DNA of 64,000 nt from Tricholoma matsutake. Its lineage: Eukaryota > Basidiomycota > Agaricomycetes > Agaricales > Tricholomataceae. The notes below the pieces were generated by a model that saw only the letters and a list, made by a program, of their open reading frames with translations, did no database searches and had not been told where the DNA came from. Where the stretch lies: assembly GCA_026075535.2 (NCBI GenBank), contig AP026547.1, positions 7,130,001 to 7,194,000 on the forward strand, written 5' to 3'. Positions 42,601-54,961 of the stretch are shown here, piece by piece (positions within the stretch are counted from its first letter, which is position 1; each line of letters begins with the position of its first letter). The translations under genes and the position numbers were made by a program.

Positions 42601-43152
42601 TTTTTCTTAGCACTCCAAATCATGTGATAGTTAATAAAATAAAAATATAGATTAAATTTTTGACTACATGAACAACCTTACTTTTTGGATGTCAGTGTGG
42701 GGGAGAGTAAGGGTACTTCTAGTGATGGGGGTGTTAGTGGCAAGGATCAAGTTAACAGGCCATGGTATGTGTGCCAAATCCTAGCTATAGTATTTGTAGC
42801 ACTTATACATTGCATTTAGCAACACTCTCATGGTTGAAACTTGCACAGGATGATGCTGACTGGCTTGTATGGGCCATTTTCTGACATATCCCCCAATTTT
42901 CAACTGCCCCTCTTTCCACAACATGGCCACAAGAACTAAAGCTGCCACCATCAGTCTATCCCCAAGATTCCATGAGCCTATTGAACCCCCCATAACCTGC
43001 CATTCTGGGCCTGTTCCTCATTGTCAGGCTCTGACCTGTTACCTTGCTTTTCACAATTTTAGACTTGCTCCTGTATGGAAATTATTGCATTTTTTATGCT
43101 CATTCCTTTCTAATATGTAGTACATAGAATACTTCTTTATATCCTATAAATT
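42601..43152. other. Intergenic, no feature seen
   Basis: No convincing gene or repeat is recognised. Confidence 0.3.
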
Positions 43153-43526
43153 TAGTGTTGCCACTGGCTCAGCCGAGGTTTTTCAATAAAATGGATATAG
43201 CATGCCAGATAAATCTGCTAAATTCACCAGAATATTTGAGCCTATGGATGGGCCCATAAGCCGAGGGGTCGTCTGCCAACATTAGTTGAACTGATCAATC
43301 ATCCCTGAGTTATTTAATAAACAAAATTCGGCTTGATGGCTCGGCTTCAAATCAAAGCCGAGTGAATATGTCAAGAAGGGATGATTTGATAAGCTAATGT
43401 TGGTGGATGACCCCTCAGCTTATGGCCCCATCCATATGCTCAAATATTTCGGTGAATTTAGAGAATATATCTGGTATGCTATGTCCATTTTATTGAAAAA
43501 CCTCGGCTGAGCCAGTGGCAACACTA
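43153..43526. mobile_element. Fold-back MITE (TAGTGTTGCC family)
   Basis: Arms of about 170 bp fold back, from TAGTGTTGCCACTGGCTCAG to its complement at 43507-43526. No clear 8-bp duplication is left. Confidence 0.75.
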
Positions 43527-44077
43527 ACTGATTCCTATTGTAGCTCTGAAAAAAAATCTGAGTGGACTGCTGCAATTTTAATGACGTGAGATCCAATTTG
43601 GTTCAGTATGACCCAGTACCCAATTGAACATGGTATTTGATCTGCCTACATTTTGCTTACATCATGCAGAAGATCACAAACCTGTCAAAAGAATTGTGTC
43701 TCATAATTGTCAAGTAATCATGCTCAATAATCATCATGGTCAAGATGGTTTGGATTATTGTCATGATTTTTTGTACATAATTGTGCAATAATTGCCCTAC
43801 TTTGACTGCCAGTATTGTGTATAGTCTAACACAAAATTATACTAAATGTAATATAAGCACATCTAATAGACTACATGAGAAAAGAAATGGACATAAAAAC
43901 TTCTTGAGCTAACAAGGAGCTGGCCTGGGTGGTAGTTATTTACCATCCCATTGTTGTTGGCTGACAGCACCCACCTTGTGAGCATGTTACATAAGTAGCT
44001 AAGGACATACTAAAAAGTAAGCCTCAATAGACCTAGATGTGGAGTCCAAAAAATGTCCACCAATACTATATTAATGT
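43527..44077. other. Intergenic, no feature seen
   Basis: AT-rich sequence between two MITEs, without a recognised gene. Confidence 0.3.
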
Positions 44078-44448
44078 TAGTGTTGCCTTGACCAACTTTT
44101 GGCATTTTTGTATATTGAGAATAGCTTGATACCATGTGCCCGGACCACTTAGTGTTGAGAGAGGACCCATCAACTTTTGGGGTTGTGCATCCATGTAAAT
44201 ATTTTGATAATTTTATAAATTTTATTGGAATTGATATTGCCCTTGACTTATTTTTTACTGGTTGACTTGAAAAAATGAGTCAAGGGCAATATCAATTCCA
44301 ATAAATTTTATAAAATTCTCAAAATATTTACATGGATGCAAGACCCCAAAAGTCAATGGGTCCTCTCTCAACACTAAGTGGTCCGGGCACATGGTATCAA
44401 GTTATTCTCAATATACAAAAATGCCAAAAGTCAGTCAAGGCAACACTA
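44078..44448. mobile_element. Fold-back MITE (TAGTGTTGCC family)
   Basis: Ends TAGTGTTGCCTTGACC and its complement bound a palindrome of 371 bp, the same length as the MITE at 23182 but with a different inner sequence. A target duplication is not recognisable. Confidence 0.75.
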
Positions 44449-44907
44449 AGTCCATTCCTATCCAAAACCAACAATCATGTGATCCAACTACATTTTGGGG
44501 GCCTGATGGGCAATGTGCACAGTGGCAAAGGAGTGCAAGGCCTTTTGAGGGAAAAAGATGTGTTGTCACCAATGACAGGGTGTGTAGTCAGAGGTAGAAT
44601 GGAAGTTGAGGTAATAGTCACACTGAATGGGCTGGAAGTGTGAGCAACAGTCTGGATGTTGTGTTAGAACCCTGTGAGGCTCTTTGACATCTGCACCAAT
44701 ACTGATGAGGTTGCAGCAAGCAACAGAGTGAGTGGAATGGAGGGTGTTGAGAGTGGATTGGAGGTCCTTTTGCATAGCCTAAAGCATGCACATGCAGCTG
44801 AATCTGCTTGGTTCAGGAGGTGTCAAGACAGGTGATATGGGGCATCATTGTCATCAAAAAATGAGGAGAGATGCCACCTGCTGAGAGGCCAGAGCAGTGG
44901 TGGTGGA
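44449..44907. other. Flank of copia-2, no feature seen
   Basis: No gene is recognised before the copia-2 LTR. Confidence 0.3.
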
Positions 44908-45235
44908 TGTAGAAAATTAATCTTAGATTAAACAAGGCTATACTCAGTCCTTGTATATTCAGTAAGTACTGTACCCAGAATAAACAAGGCTATACTACAG
45001 GTACAGTAAGTAATCAATATAAATATATGAGTACATCAATGCTCACCTCATTCCTTGCATAAATGACTGAGGTGGCCAGGCATCTATCTACAGTATATGT
45101 CTTCTGTAAGATAAAGGGAGAAAGGGGAGAAAAGGGAGAAAGGTATCTACAATATGTTTGCACATACACATCAAAGGGGAATGTGCTAAATATAGTACAC
45201 ACATCAAGCATATACTCATGGTGTGTTTCTCAACC
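44908..45235 (-). repeat. copia-2 3' LTR
   Basis: It resembles the copia-1 LTR in order of motifs (TGTAGAAA..., CAGTAAGTAATC, GACTGAGGTGG, GTGTTTCTCAAC) but is well diverged and CpG-poor. Confidence 0.8.
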
Positions 45236-46055
45236 CTCCACCTCACTGTGAGTACTCCTCCTTGCATGGAATCATATCAATGTAAACCAAGGAAATCTCA
45301 AAGGTAAGTGAATTGCTTGACATCCAGGGCCTTAGTGAACATATCCACCATGTTTTCATGAGTGTTAATATATGCAAGATGTGGTTCATTTGACTGAATG
45401 TGTTCACAAAGGAAATGATATTTGATGTAAATATGCTTGACACAGGAATGAAGAAGGGGGTCTTCAGATTGTGCTTTTGTTGCAGTATTATCACAGGAAA
45501 TTGTCATAGATGAAAGTTGGGAATAATTGATGGTGTCGAGTAAAGTGTGTATCCAGATACACTCTTTAGTGGTTTCAAAAGTGGCAATGATGTTGCAACA
45601 ACTTTCTGTTTGCATGCTGTCCAAGAGGTGGTGCCTGAACCAAGAGAGCACACATAGCCACCTACACTCTGGTAGGTATCAAGGCAATTTGCCCAGTCCA
45701 AGTCGCTGAATGCATGGAGGGAAATAGGTCACTCACCCTCCAAGGTGGAGCTTAAGATCCCTTGTCCCCTTCAGGTAACATACAAGTCTGATAGCCACCT
45801 TCCAATGCTCAAAGGCATAGCAGTGGAGGAACTGGGAGAGTTGTTGTACCACATAAGAAATATCAGGGTGCATTAATATTGCCAAATATAGTAGGCAACC
45901 AACAAGGGATCAGTATGGAAGTTTGCTGAGTTGTAGTTGGTTGTCATGGGATATGGATTTGTGGTCTACATGATGAAGCTTGGATTCTGGCTCAAGAGGA
46001 GTGAGCTGACACTGGGTGGGTGTCCTTTTGACCAAATTGATCAATAATCTTATCT
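45236..46055 (-). pseudogene. copia-2 C-terminal RT/RNase H fragment
   Basis: On the minus strand, YINTHENMVDMFTKALDVKQ and SCVKHIYIKYHF match the RNase H end of copia-1. Upstream VDKIIDQFGQKDTHP matches the RT region where hAT-A interrupts. Frames are broken. Confidence 0.8.
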
Positions 46056-47157
46056 ACCAGTGTGTAGGGTGTAGCACAGGTACAGGTGAACCTGTGGTAT
46101 TCTGCCTGCAGGTAGTACAGGTGCAGGTATGGGTTTGTATATCTGTACCTGTGGCAACACCACACCTGTACTCATGGTGTTACAGGTTGTCACAGGTTTG
46201 AGTTGTGATATATTTCATATCAGGTTTTGTAGTTCCAACATTCTTCTGAGCTCTTTGCTTTGAGTTAAAAGAATTTTTATGAACTGTGGGATCTTATGAC
46301 ATACAATGATCTAATTCAGCAAAGTTGATGTTATTTTGGATGGTGACCTTGAGTGTTCCTTTCAAAAATTGCTCCTCCCATGCCAAAACTACTCTGCCCA
46401 GATAGAATGCAGCAAATTACTAGTTTCCTTGTGTTCTTCATGATGGATAAAAAAGGTTGACAGATGATTTGTGAAAGAATTGAACATTGTATCATGATTT
46501 ATACGTGGATTCAAGTGTTGAAGCAGTATAGAAAAGTTGGATAACTTTCTAGTATAGCTACCTCTTATCTTTGTTTTAGCTATACATAGTTTATACCACG
46601 TTACTCAAGTGCTACTGTAGTTTTAAAACACTATACAAAACCTGTGCTTATAACTAGGGATCTGCATGGGTTTCATGTACCCATACTAGTTATGGGTATG
46701 GGTATGGGTTGCAATAGTACTACCCGTGAGCTACAAAACACACTAAAATCAAGCAAAATGGTCAAGAAGTGAGTGAGTTGTGATAACTCACTCAATTCTT
46801 GACCATTTTGCTTGACTTTTTAGTGTGTTTTTTTTAATTTTTTTTATCCATTTATTCTCTTTTGTGGTGTACCATATGTAAGAGATTAACCATACATGAA
46901 TTGTGCAATGTGGATTATTCTTCCCATCTAAGTTTTCTTTGTCATCTGCTTTGAGAAGCCACAGAGTGGTTCTTGCCGCGCCGGTGGTGCTGTAATAAGT
47001 GGTGCTGAGACCTGGTGTAAGGTATTGATTGTTTGCTGTGCATCAATCCTTTCCTCTGTCCTCTTTCTCTAACTCTGCTTCCTCTCCCCTATTTTCTTTT
47101 CCTGCCCCTTTGTTGTTCCTCACTCAGTGTTGGTATATCTCCATAAACATTGTGGAA

Positions 47158-50100
47158 TCAGCCTGTCATGGCAATATATCGGAATGTTGCTCGTAGCATC
47201 TTGGGCGTGGTCAGAAGCTTCATGACATTTATGTCTCTGCCTCCCATACTGTTGCATAGTAGCTGCCTGGTTGCTTGATGTGCCGTGCAGTGTAGCATGA
47301 AGTGTTGTACAGTTTCTTCACTTTGTTGGCACTCTGGACATATTGGTGAGTCATTTTTTCCTATATGGTGTAGGTGCTTAGCTAGTGGCACATGTCCCAT
47401 CCTCAACTGTGATAGTATGCTGGCTGTCTTCCATGGTAGGTCTGTAATCAGGTCTAAGTACTTGCGCAATGGGGTACTGGGGTCCATCTTCTTCATCCTC
47501 TCATACCGTGGTGATTTCTGCCAACATTTTAGTTTCTTGCCATATGCACATTTCACTGCAGATTTGCTGTGCGGTAGGGTTTTCTTGAGTAGTTTCGGTA
47601 TCTCTGACATGTCGCTACTCCCCTCCATTATCACCTTCTTCGCCTGCTCATCAGCTATCTCATTGCTCTTGACTCCTTTGTGTCCTGGTATCCACTGGAT
47701 AGTGATGTGTATGCCAATGTGTTTCTTCTGTAGTGCCTCTATGTTGTTGTGGAGAGCATCAATAATATAGTGACCTGGATTGGGTTTTGTCAGTTGCATA
47801 GCTGTGATAGCAGCTTGATTGTCAGTGTAGATAGTTGCTGACCATATCCCCCATTCTTTGGAGATCAGTATCACTCCCACTCCTTCCCCTTCATATACTG
47901 TGTGGTGTCTTTGCGAGCCCAGTTGGTAATGTAGCATGGTTTTCACTCTTCCGTTTCTGTATAGGACTGCTGCCGCACCTATCTTTTCCTCCATACCTGA
48001 TCCGTCAGTGAACACCTTCACATCTGGGTTGTTGTTGTTTGCATCTTCTATTGCTTTGTCGGCACTACTTGCAATCTTGGTTTTAATTTTTGGCTTCCAT
48101 CCTGTGTCGAAATGCACTGCTTTTATGGTTTCGATGGATTGTGGTCGTATGCTGAACCTGTGCATGAGGTTGTGTAGGGGGGTAGCATGTCGTTTTACCA
48201 GTTTGTTTGCTGCATTTTTGATGGGCTTGTGGAGGGGGTGCATTGGTGGTAGTGTTGCAAGTCGGATGGCTGCACGTTGGCGGTACTTGTCAATGAGTAG
48301 GTTGAATGGGATTAGGTTTGCCATGACCTCTATTACATCGGTTGCTGTAGTTTTCATTGCGCCTGTGATCATGAGAGCTGCCTTCCTCTGAATTGATGCT
48401 AGCTTGTTCACGATGGCTTGCTTTGAGTGCCCATCCTTTGTTCTCTTGCCAATGTTCTGCTGTGGAGTTAGAAATACATCAGTGGCGTACAGCATGTGGG
48501 GGACTGCGATGGATAGATATAATTGCCATATGTAGTTGGCATGTATTCCTCAGGATGTTCAGGTTAGTCTGCCAAATTGGATTAGCCAGTCCTGCCCTTT
48601 CGCTAGGGCTGCGGCACACTGTCCTTTCCCGTTCATCTTGTTGTCAACTATTACTCCTAATCTTGCTGTGTCTTTTGATGGTATGTGTTTGTCCCCAAGT
48701 GCTAGGGTCCATCTTGGTGTTGGTATCCTTTTCCTGGGGTTTAAAGGGTGTGGGGCGAGTTTCCTCGTGATGTCGAGTAGCTGGAATTTTTCAATGCCAA
48801 ACTTGCAGTTATGGTCTCTGGCCCATTCAAAAATACCTCCAATGCGATTCATAATGTCGCATAGCTTCTCGTGAGTTTCAAAGAAGTCCTCTCCAATGGC
48901 AATTACCACTGCGTTGTCTACGAATAGCAGTATCCATTCACCTCTTCTGAGGATTGGTATTTTTGTCAGGTCAGCATTATAAACCAGATAACAAATTCCT
49001 GAGAAAGGGTCTCCCTGATCTAGCCCGTTTGCTATGATGAACATAGATGTTTGGTGGTTGTCAAAGGATAAGGTCATCTGTCGGTTACTGAGTCTTCTCT
49101 CCATCCATTCCATGTATTCTTGTGGCATCCCTCTTTTCCTTATGTTGTGTATGAGTCTGTTGATATCCACACTGGGGAAGGCCCCTTTAATGTCTAGGAA
49201 TAGGGTTGATACAACTTGCCCTTTATGCCATGCGTCCTTTGCGGTCTTTGTTAGCATGTGTATCAAATCAGTGGTGGTACATCCCGGTCCTGCTCCAAAG
49301 TGGTTGGCTGGGAGTATGTTATGTTTCTCACACATGGTGACAATATTGTCCATCTGGCAACTGTTGAGCAGCCATGCCATTCTGTCTGATAGTACAATCG
49401 GTTGCCATGCTGTTGGGGAGGAGTAATCTGGTTTCCCTGGTTTTTTCAGGACCAAGGTTTCTGTGGTCGCCCATTCCTGTGGATAATATTGCAGTGTATT
49501 AGTAGCTCAAAATAAAGGGCCCAAATGTGGAACGAGTTCTTCTCTGGCATGTATGAGTACTGAGTTCGGTATGATCCCACTTCTGGTCATTTTATATGGC
49601 TTCATTTTCTTGATTGCATGGTGAATCTGCTTGTCCGTGATGTTTGTGAACATCCAGCATGGCATCGCGTATTGGGAGTCCTGTGGTATCGCCGTTGTTT
49701 CCAGGTTTGGCAGTGGGAAGAATGTGTCATAGAATAGCTGGCCCTTGCTTTTATTGTTGGTTGCCTCTCTTATCACCTGCTTCATTATTGGGTCCTTGAC
49801 TTGTAGCGTCAGGATTCTGGCTCTGCCTGCATCAGTTGCTGGTGACGTTACTAGTTTACTTGCCTGCCAAATGCTTGATTCATCAATCCCCTCTAGCCAT
49901 TCCACCCAGTGTTCTGCTTTTGCTGTTTGTATCATCTCTGAGTACCTGTTGTGTTGTCATTGGTATTCTGCATGTACTGGGTGTTGGGCATTTTGGTGGT
50001 GGTATTTCGATTTTCCCCTGAGTTGTCGCATCTTCTTCTTCTCGTCTGCCAGTTCCTTTGTCCACCATCTCTTCGAGTATGGACTTGGTGTCGTTAGCTT

Positions 50101-51116
50101 GATGTGTTTCTTGATGGCGTCTTCTTGTATCTTTTTGTTCAGGGTCTTGAGTTTGTCATTAAATTCCTGTATGCTGCCTATTTCTGTTGGTGGTGGGATG
50201 TTAGTGAGGTCATCTTTTAGGGTCTTTACCAGCTCTGTCCAGTCTGTTAGTCTGAAGTTCCGTCTCGGTTTCCATGTCATCTTTGGTGCGTGAATGTCAA
50301 TTTGTGTGATGATTGGGTAATGGTCTGTCTTTATTGGTTGTGTCGAGTCTTCTGTGTTGCATTTTATGATTGCATCCATGAGCCCTTCCATGCAGAAAAT
50401 GTTGTCAATTCTTGTGTGGTTTCCAGTGCTATGTGATTGTAAGGTTGGTATGAATGGGCATAAGGCCATCTTCATGTTGTCATCCTAGCATGTTCAGTAG
50501 TGGTTGCGTTAGTTCAAGGTTTTCCTTTGTGAAGAGGTGTGCATTTCGGGGTTCATCCCACAACTGGTGGTGGCGGTTAAAGTCCCCCATCCATATGGTG
50601 TGTAGTGGGCCTATTGCATGTTGCTGTCTTTCTCGATCTTGCATGAACACAGATATGTGTGTCAGTGCATTGTTGTTGTTCCTGTCATTGTATACATTGA
50701 TAACGCGTAGCGTTCTGAATTGCCCTTTTATTTCGACTGCCATTATGTCTGGATGATCAAAGTCGATTTGTTTCCATGCGTCTGTCAGAAGGTTAGTGTT
50801 GATGAGGGTGATGGACCTTGTGCTGTCTGGGTGTGTTTTATGCATGTTGGGATAGATTGTAGTCCAGTTGTGGTTCACCCATGTATTACCCTGGAAGTTG
50901 ATGTATGGTTCTTGTATCGTGCATATGTCATATGTGTTTTAGGCTTTGTAGTAAGTTGAGTTGGCTTAGCAGGGATTTGTTGACATTTTGCTGCCGTATT
51001 TGTAGTGGTCGCTGGGTTTGTTCTTGTCTTTGGTTTTCAGACATAGTCAAGGGGCGTGTGTTCCCTGGCTGTTGGTGGTCTCTTGGTATTTGTTGGTGGT
51101 GCCATGTCCTGTTCAT
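47158..51116 (-). pseudogene. LINE ORF2: endonuclease, reverse transcriptase, RNase H
   Basis: In order on the minus strand: endonuclease (WMGDFNRHHQLWDEPRN near 50570, TDHYPIITQI near 50310); reverse transcriptase with motif A TLFLDIKGAFPSVD, the GLDQGDPFS motif, and FVDN at the catalytic box (48910-48921) where an FxDD is expected; and RNase H with FTDGSG, EGEGVGV, YTDNQAA and NEIADEQAK, all four acidic residues present. A terminal zinc-like CPECQQSEETVQHFMLHC follows. Stops or shifts occur near 51000, 50480, 49940, 49500 and 48550. Loss of the second catalytic Asp makes the RT inactive even apart from the frame breaks. Confidence 0.85.
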
Positions 51117-52943
51117 TCATGACTTGTTCTCCCCACCACACGTTCTGTTGTGGTGGGTTTTGCCCTGCAGTGGGCAGGCGCCATCGATGTAGCTATCAAG
51201 TGTCATTTGTGTCAGTCTTACTGGCCATCCATTATCTGTTTGTTGGTTCTGCATGTTGGGGGGTCTGCCGCGTTGGTGTTGGACTTTGTGCCAGTCATCC
51301 ATGAAGCTGTATTGGTCTCTCGGTTCTCTGGGCATGTTCCAGTTCGAGTTTGCATTTGAGTTGTGTTGGTGCTGCTGAAAGCCTGTGTATGTGTCTGTCT
51401 CATTCAGTAATTGCCATGTGCATAGAATCTCAGTTGGGAAGTACTTGTACTTGTTCTCCAGGATTCGTGCTTGAATTTTCTCCCTTTCTGCCTGGAATGC
51501 TGGGCAGTTCCTGTCCACTGCTCCATGTCCTCTGGTTCCCGTGCCTGTACAGTTAGTGCAGCAGAAGTCTGTCGTGTCCATGATAGTGCACTGTGATGTT
51601 CAGTGTTGTTTGCCACAGCATGCACAGGTGTGCAGAGATGCACTGGTTTGATGTATTTCGAGTGCACTATGACTAGTGTTGCCATGGCTCAGCTACTTTT
51701 TTTGCTACTTTGGGAAATAAAATAGCTAAAATTCTGAAAATATTTGAGGACCTAGATCACATGATAAGCTGAGGCACCAGTTCCCATGTTATGTAAGTGG
51801 CTTACATAACATGGGAACCAGTGGTCGGATCACTTAGAGTTGGCAGAGGACCCCTTGGCTTATCATGTGATCTAGGTCCTCAAATATTTTCAGAATTTTA
51901 GCTATTTTATTTCCCAAAGTAGCAAAAAAATGTGGCTGAGCCATGGCAACACTAGCTATGATGTTGGTGCTTAAAGCGCTATCCTCTTCCACTTTTGCAT
52001 GTACGTAGCTGGATCCTGCTTCGAAGGTGGTGGGGATGAATTCTGTGATGACGTAGTACAGTTTGTTGTGCATATTGGATGTGCCGCCATAGTTCACCAT
52101 GAAGGACTTTCGTACTTTGTTCTGTTTCAGCCAGCTCGCGGCCTCCCTGGTGTTTAGTTGATAGAGTACGCTCCCATTTCGTAGTTTCTTTGCTCCTACA
52201 AAGGCCGTTCCTGGTGGCTTGTCAGCTGCTTCAATTCCCATGAGATATAAAGTGGTGTTAGCTTTTACTACTAAGTCTTTTTCTGAAAGAGGATCAAGTG
52301 TGTTATCAGTGGCATCTTTGTCTTTTTGTATTAACACCTGCTTATCGGTGATATCTCCCCTTGTTATTGTGGATGCGTGTGCCATGGGGATCTGTTGCTG
52401 CGTGATGGATGCATATGTTGTAGCTTGCTGGGTGTGGTGGGGTGTTGTCATTGTTAGGTTTTCCGTGGTTTTCTCAGTGAAATCTTGTGTTGCTTGCATT
52501 AGCTGTTCCGCTGTTTCCTGGAAGTCATCTTTGAAATTGTCCATTTTACTGGTTATTTCTTTTGCGGCTTCCATTACGTGTTCCACTGCATCGCACATCA
52601 TTTCTATGTTGGTGGCGAATGTTTCCCTGTAGTCGTCTAGTTGTGCCTTGACTGATGCTGTGATCGCATCTGCTGCTTGTTGTCTGTTTGCATCAGTCAG
52701 AAGGAGTGCGACCACCCTAACATGCTCATGAGCTGTAAGAGTACATAAGATAGTGTTGTCAGATCAATAGGATCACCGTGTATTAGGTATTCTTTCACCA
52801 TTAGGAAGCTGATAGCCTGCTCTTTCATCTGTACTTTGGTGGGTATTCCCTCCACATTCTTGAGTTCTTTTTGTGTTTTTTTTCATTGTTGTTGTGCTCA
52901 TTTTTTGTCTCATTTGTGGGGGTGTGGGTGCAGGTTGAGACAT
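51117..52943 (-). pseudogene. LINE ORF1: Gag-like nucleic acid-binding protein
   Basis: It probably starts at an ATG at 52943 (MSQPAPTPPQ) and shifts frame near 52860 and 52720. The middle is helical and charged. The C-terminus has a cysteine-histidine knuckle, CTNCTGTGTRGHGAVDRNC. A MITE at 51674-51954 splits it. ORF2 follows directly. Confidence 0.75.
51674..51954. mobile_element. Fold-back MITE inside LINE ORF1
   Basis: Ends TAGTGTTGCCATGGCTCAGC and complement bound a 281-bp palindrome. The flanks ACTATGAC and GCTATGAT match at six of eight positions, the mismatches being transitions. It is the innermost layer of the nest. Confidence 0.82.
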
Positions 52944-53307
52944 GGTGGTATGTACAGTACGTAGGTTCTGCAGGTTGTATATTGACGCTATTCTATCCCT
53001 TTGTTCTGCCTCCTTCTCTTCTCCTTCAGTTCTGTGAACCATGGGAATTGTTGAGATGGTGGTGGTATGAGATCAAGGAACGTCCTTTAGTGTGTTTTGT
53101 AGCTAAGACCCGCAGGTTTACAGATAAAACCTGCCATGGGTATGGGTATGGGTACAGCATGAAATACCCATGGGTTACCCATGCAGATCCCTACTTATAA
53201 CCTGTACCTGCAGGTATGGCATTTGTACAGGTATAGTGTCACAGGTGATAGGTGTGGTGTTGCCAGTGAAACCCATGGTGTCACCTGTGCTACACCCTAC
53301 CAGTGCA

Positions 53308-54879
53308 GTCTGTGAGAGCACAGCTGTATGCATGGCCCTATCCCAGGTTACAGCAATACTGACAATGAAGTGTGCAGTGCCCAAATCAGAAATAGTCCAG
53401 ACTTTCCACATTTGGTCCTTGAAGCACTCATTTTCATCTTTTGAATCTTCAATTTCCTCAATTGTGGTGGTGGTGATGGGATCAGAAGCAATACCAGCAA
53501 CTTCTGCTGGAGGGGTGGGTGTGGGCAAGGTGTCAGGGTTGACCATGACAGTGAATGCGCGACCATTCACATCTTTCATCATCACTGGGATTTTGGGGGT
53601 ATTAGTTCCTGCCTTCCTCTTCTCAAATGCCAATCTGTGAGCTGCCTTGGACTCCTCAATTGTCTTCCCTGCTATCCCCCCACCAGGCTTGATACAATAC
53701 TTGGCATTCTCCAGGAAGAGATGAATGTCTTTGGATCCATATGGGGAGGAGGGGGTGGAGGTGGTGATGTCACAAGAAATAATGGAGCATGCATGGAGAA
53801 AATTATCACTGAGAGCATTGAGGAGCATGATGCAACAAAGGAGGTTGGCTTTTATGTTGCCCATGGAAAAAGCCCACTCGATGGGAGAACAAATTTTCTC
53901 TGCAGTCTCAGGGAGGGAGGTATCCTTTGTGCACTGTATGGAGAGCACCTGCTGTAATAACTGAACCTGGTGTACTGGGCCCTCCTTCTGATAACAATTC
54001 TGAAGAGCCTTCCAATTAATGTTGAGTCCCTTTGTCATGTCAGTGAAAGAGCATTCAGAAGCGACAATACTGGATGCTATAAGGGCAACCTTAGAAGCCA
54101 CTTAATTAATGGACTAGCAAAGGGAAATCTGAAGAGAAAACTCTAAGGACCCTTTGCCAATGCCCAGTTTATGTGAAGATTGCAAAAATCAAATAATGGT
54201 CTAAAAATAGAAATAGGCAGAAATAGGCAGATCAAGGCCACCAAATGACATCATACCAAGGGGTAGATGTCAGAAGGGGTACTCCACCTTCCCTTTCTAT
54301 CACATTTGTGCATGTTAAATATAAAACTGTCAACATGCACAAGTGTGATAGAAAGGGAAATTAGTAATAAAATAAGGAACAATCATAGAAAATGAAGAAT
54401 AGAAGGAAATGAAGTGAGGAAAAATATAGGACAAACATAAGAAATAGGAGAAACATATGGGGCACCCCCTCGAGCCCCCCCTAGTCCCCTTACAGATGCA
54501 ATGAAAGCACTAGCAAGGTGCAAGTTGTCATTCCAGTTGGCAAAGGCACAGATCTCAGTGGAGGGGGGGGGGGCTGTAGTGGTTCCAGTTACATACCCAT
54601 AGAGGCCATTAAGGGAGAGGGCAATGGTAACTTCCTTGCACCATTCTTTGTAGTTGTATTTGTGTTGTTGAGCTTCCCTCTGGAATACTGAATGGAGAGT
54701 TTAATAAGAGAAATAGATGGCATGGTAGCTTCAGAGCCAGTGGTCATGTTGAAGAATGTGTAAGTGAGAAGGGTGATGAGGGAGATCATCTGTTGTAACA
54801 AAGGGAGGGAGGCATGTCCAGAAAATGGAAAATGCTCTGAGTCCATGATTTGGGACAGAACAATGGTCAAGATGACCAA
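53308..54879 (-). pseudogene. copia-2 Gag and a fused RT piece
   Basis: On the minus strand the N-terminal Gag (SISLIKLSIQYSRGKL) lies right of the solo LTR, and the rest of Gag left of it (EGPVHQVQLLQQ, SIISCDITTSTPSSPYG). At about 53450 the sequence passes from ITTTTIEEIE directly to DSKDENECFKDQM, which in copia-1 are almost 2.5 kb apart. This is a clean internal deletion. The RT part ends at the hAT-A insertion (QTALVG). Confidence 0.82.
54078..54494 (-). repeat. Solo LTR of the gypsy-1 family with 5-bp duplication
   Basis: It runs from TATAAGGGCAACC to CCCCTTACA in plus orientation and is flanked by GATGC (54073-54077 and 54495-54499). No internal sequence is left, so LTR-LTR recombination removed the element. 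It contains an inverted duplication at 54289-54359. Confidence 0.9.
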
Positions 54880-54961
54880 TCAAAAAAAAAGAACATCAGC
54901 ATGCATCAAGTGGCTAGGAGATTTCTACCATCATTTTCAATGATGAGAATGGCCCATAACC

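Larger units (their letters stand above)
46832..53085 (-). mobile_element. LINE of Tad1/I type
   Basis: A 13-bp target duplication TTTAGTGTGTTTT flanks it (46819-46831 and 53086-53098). The 3' end, on the minus strand, is an A-rich tail (46832-46846). It is full-length, about 6.25 kb, with ORF1, then ORF2 holding apurinic-type endonuclease, reverse transcriptase and RNase H. Frames are broken in many places. Confidence 0.88.
46655..53193. mobile_element. hAT-B: fold-back MITE in hAT-A, split by a LINE
   Basis: Ends TAGGGATCTGCATGGGT match exactly in inverted form. The duplication CTTATAAC (46647-46654 and 53194-53201) is perfect. With the LINE removed, about 270 bp remain and form a long palindrome whose stem includes 46735-46831. 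Confidence 0.85.
46064..53299. mobile_element. hAT-A: non-autonomous hAT in copia-2
   Basis: The ends are TAGGGTGTAGCACAGGT and its exact complement. The flanks CCAGTGTG (46056-46063) and CCAGTGCA (53300-53307) are an 8-bp duplication with two differences. Without later insertions it is about 690 bp and non-coding, rich in ACAGGTACAGG repeats. Confidence 0.8.

Noticed and set aside
46735..46831. A separate small fold-back element
   Set aside because: With the LINE removed it joins 53099 onward and is the stem of hAT-B itself.
47285..48770. Plus-strand open frames opposite the LINE
   Set aside because: They are antisense shadows of LINE ORF2.
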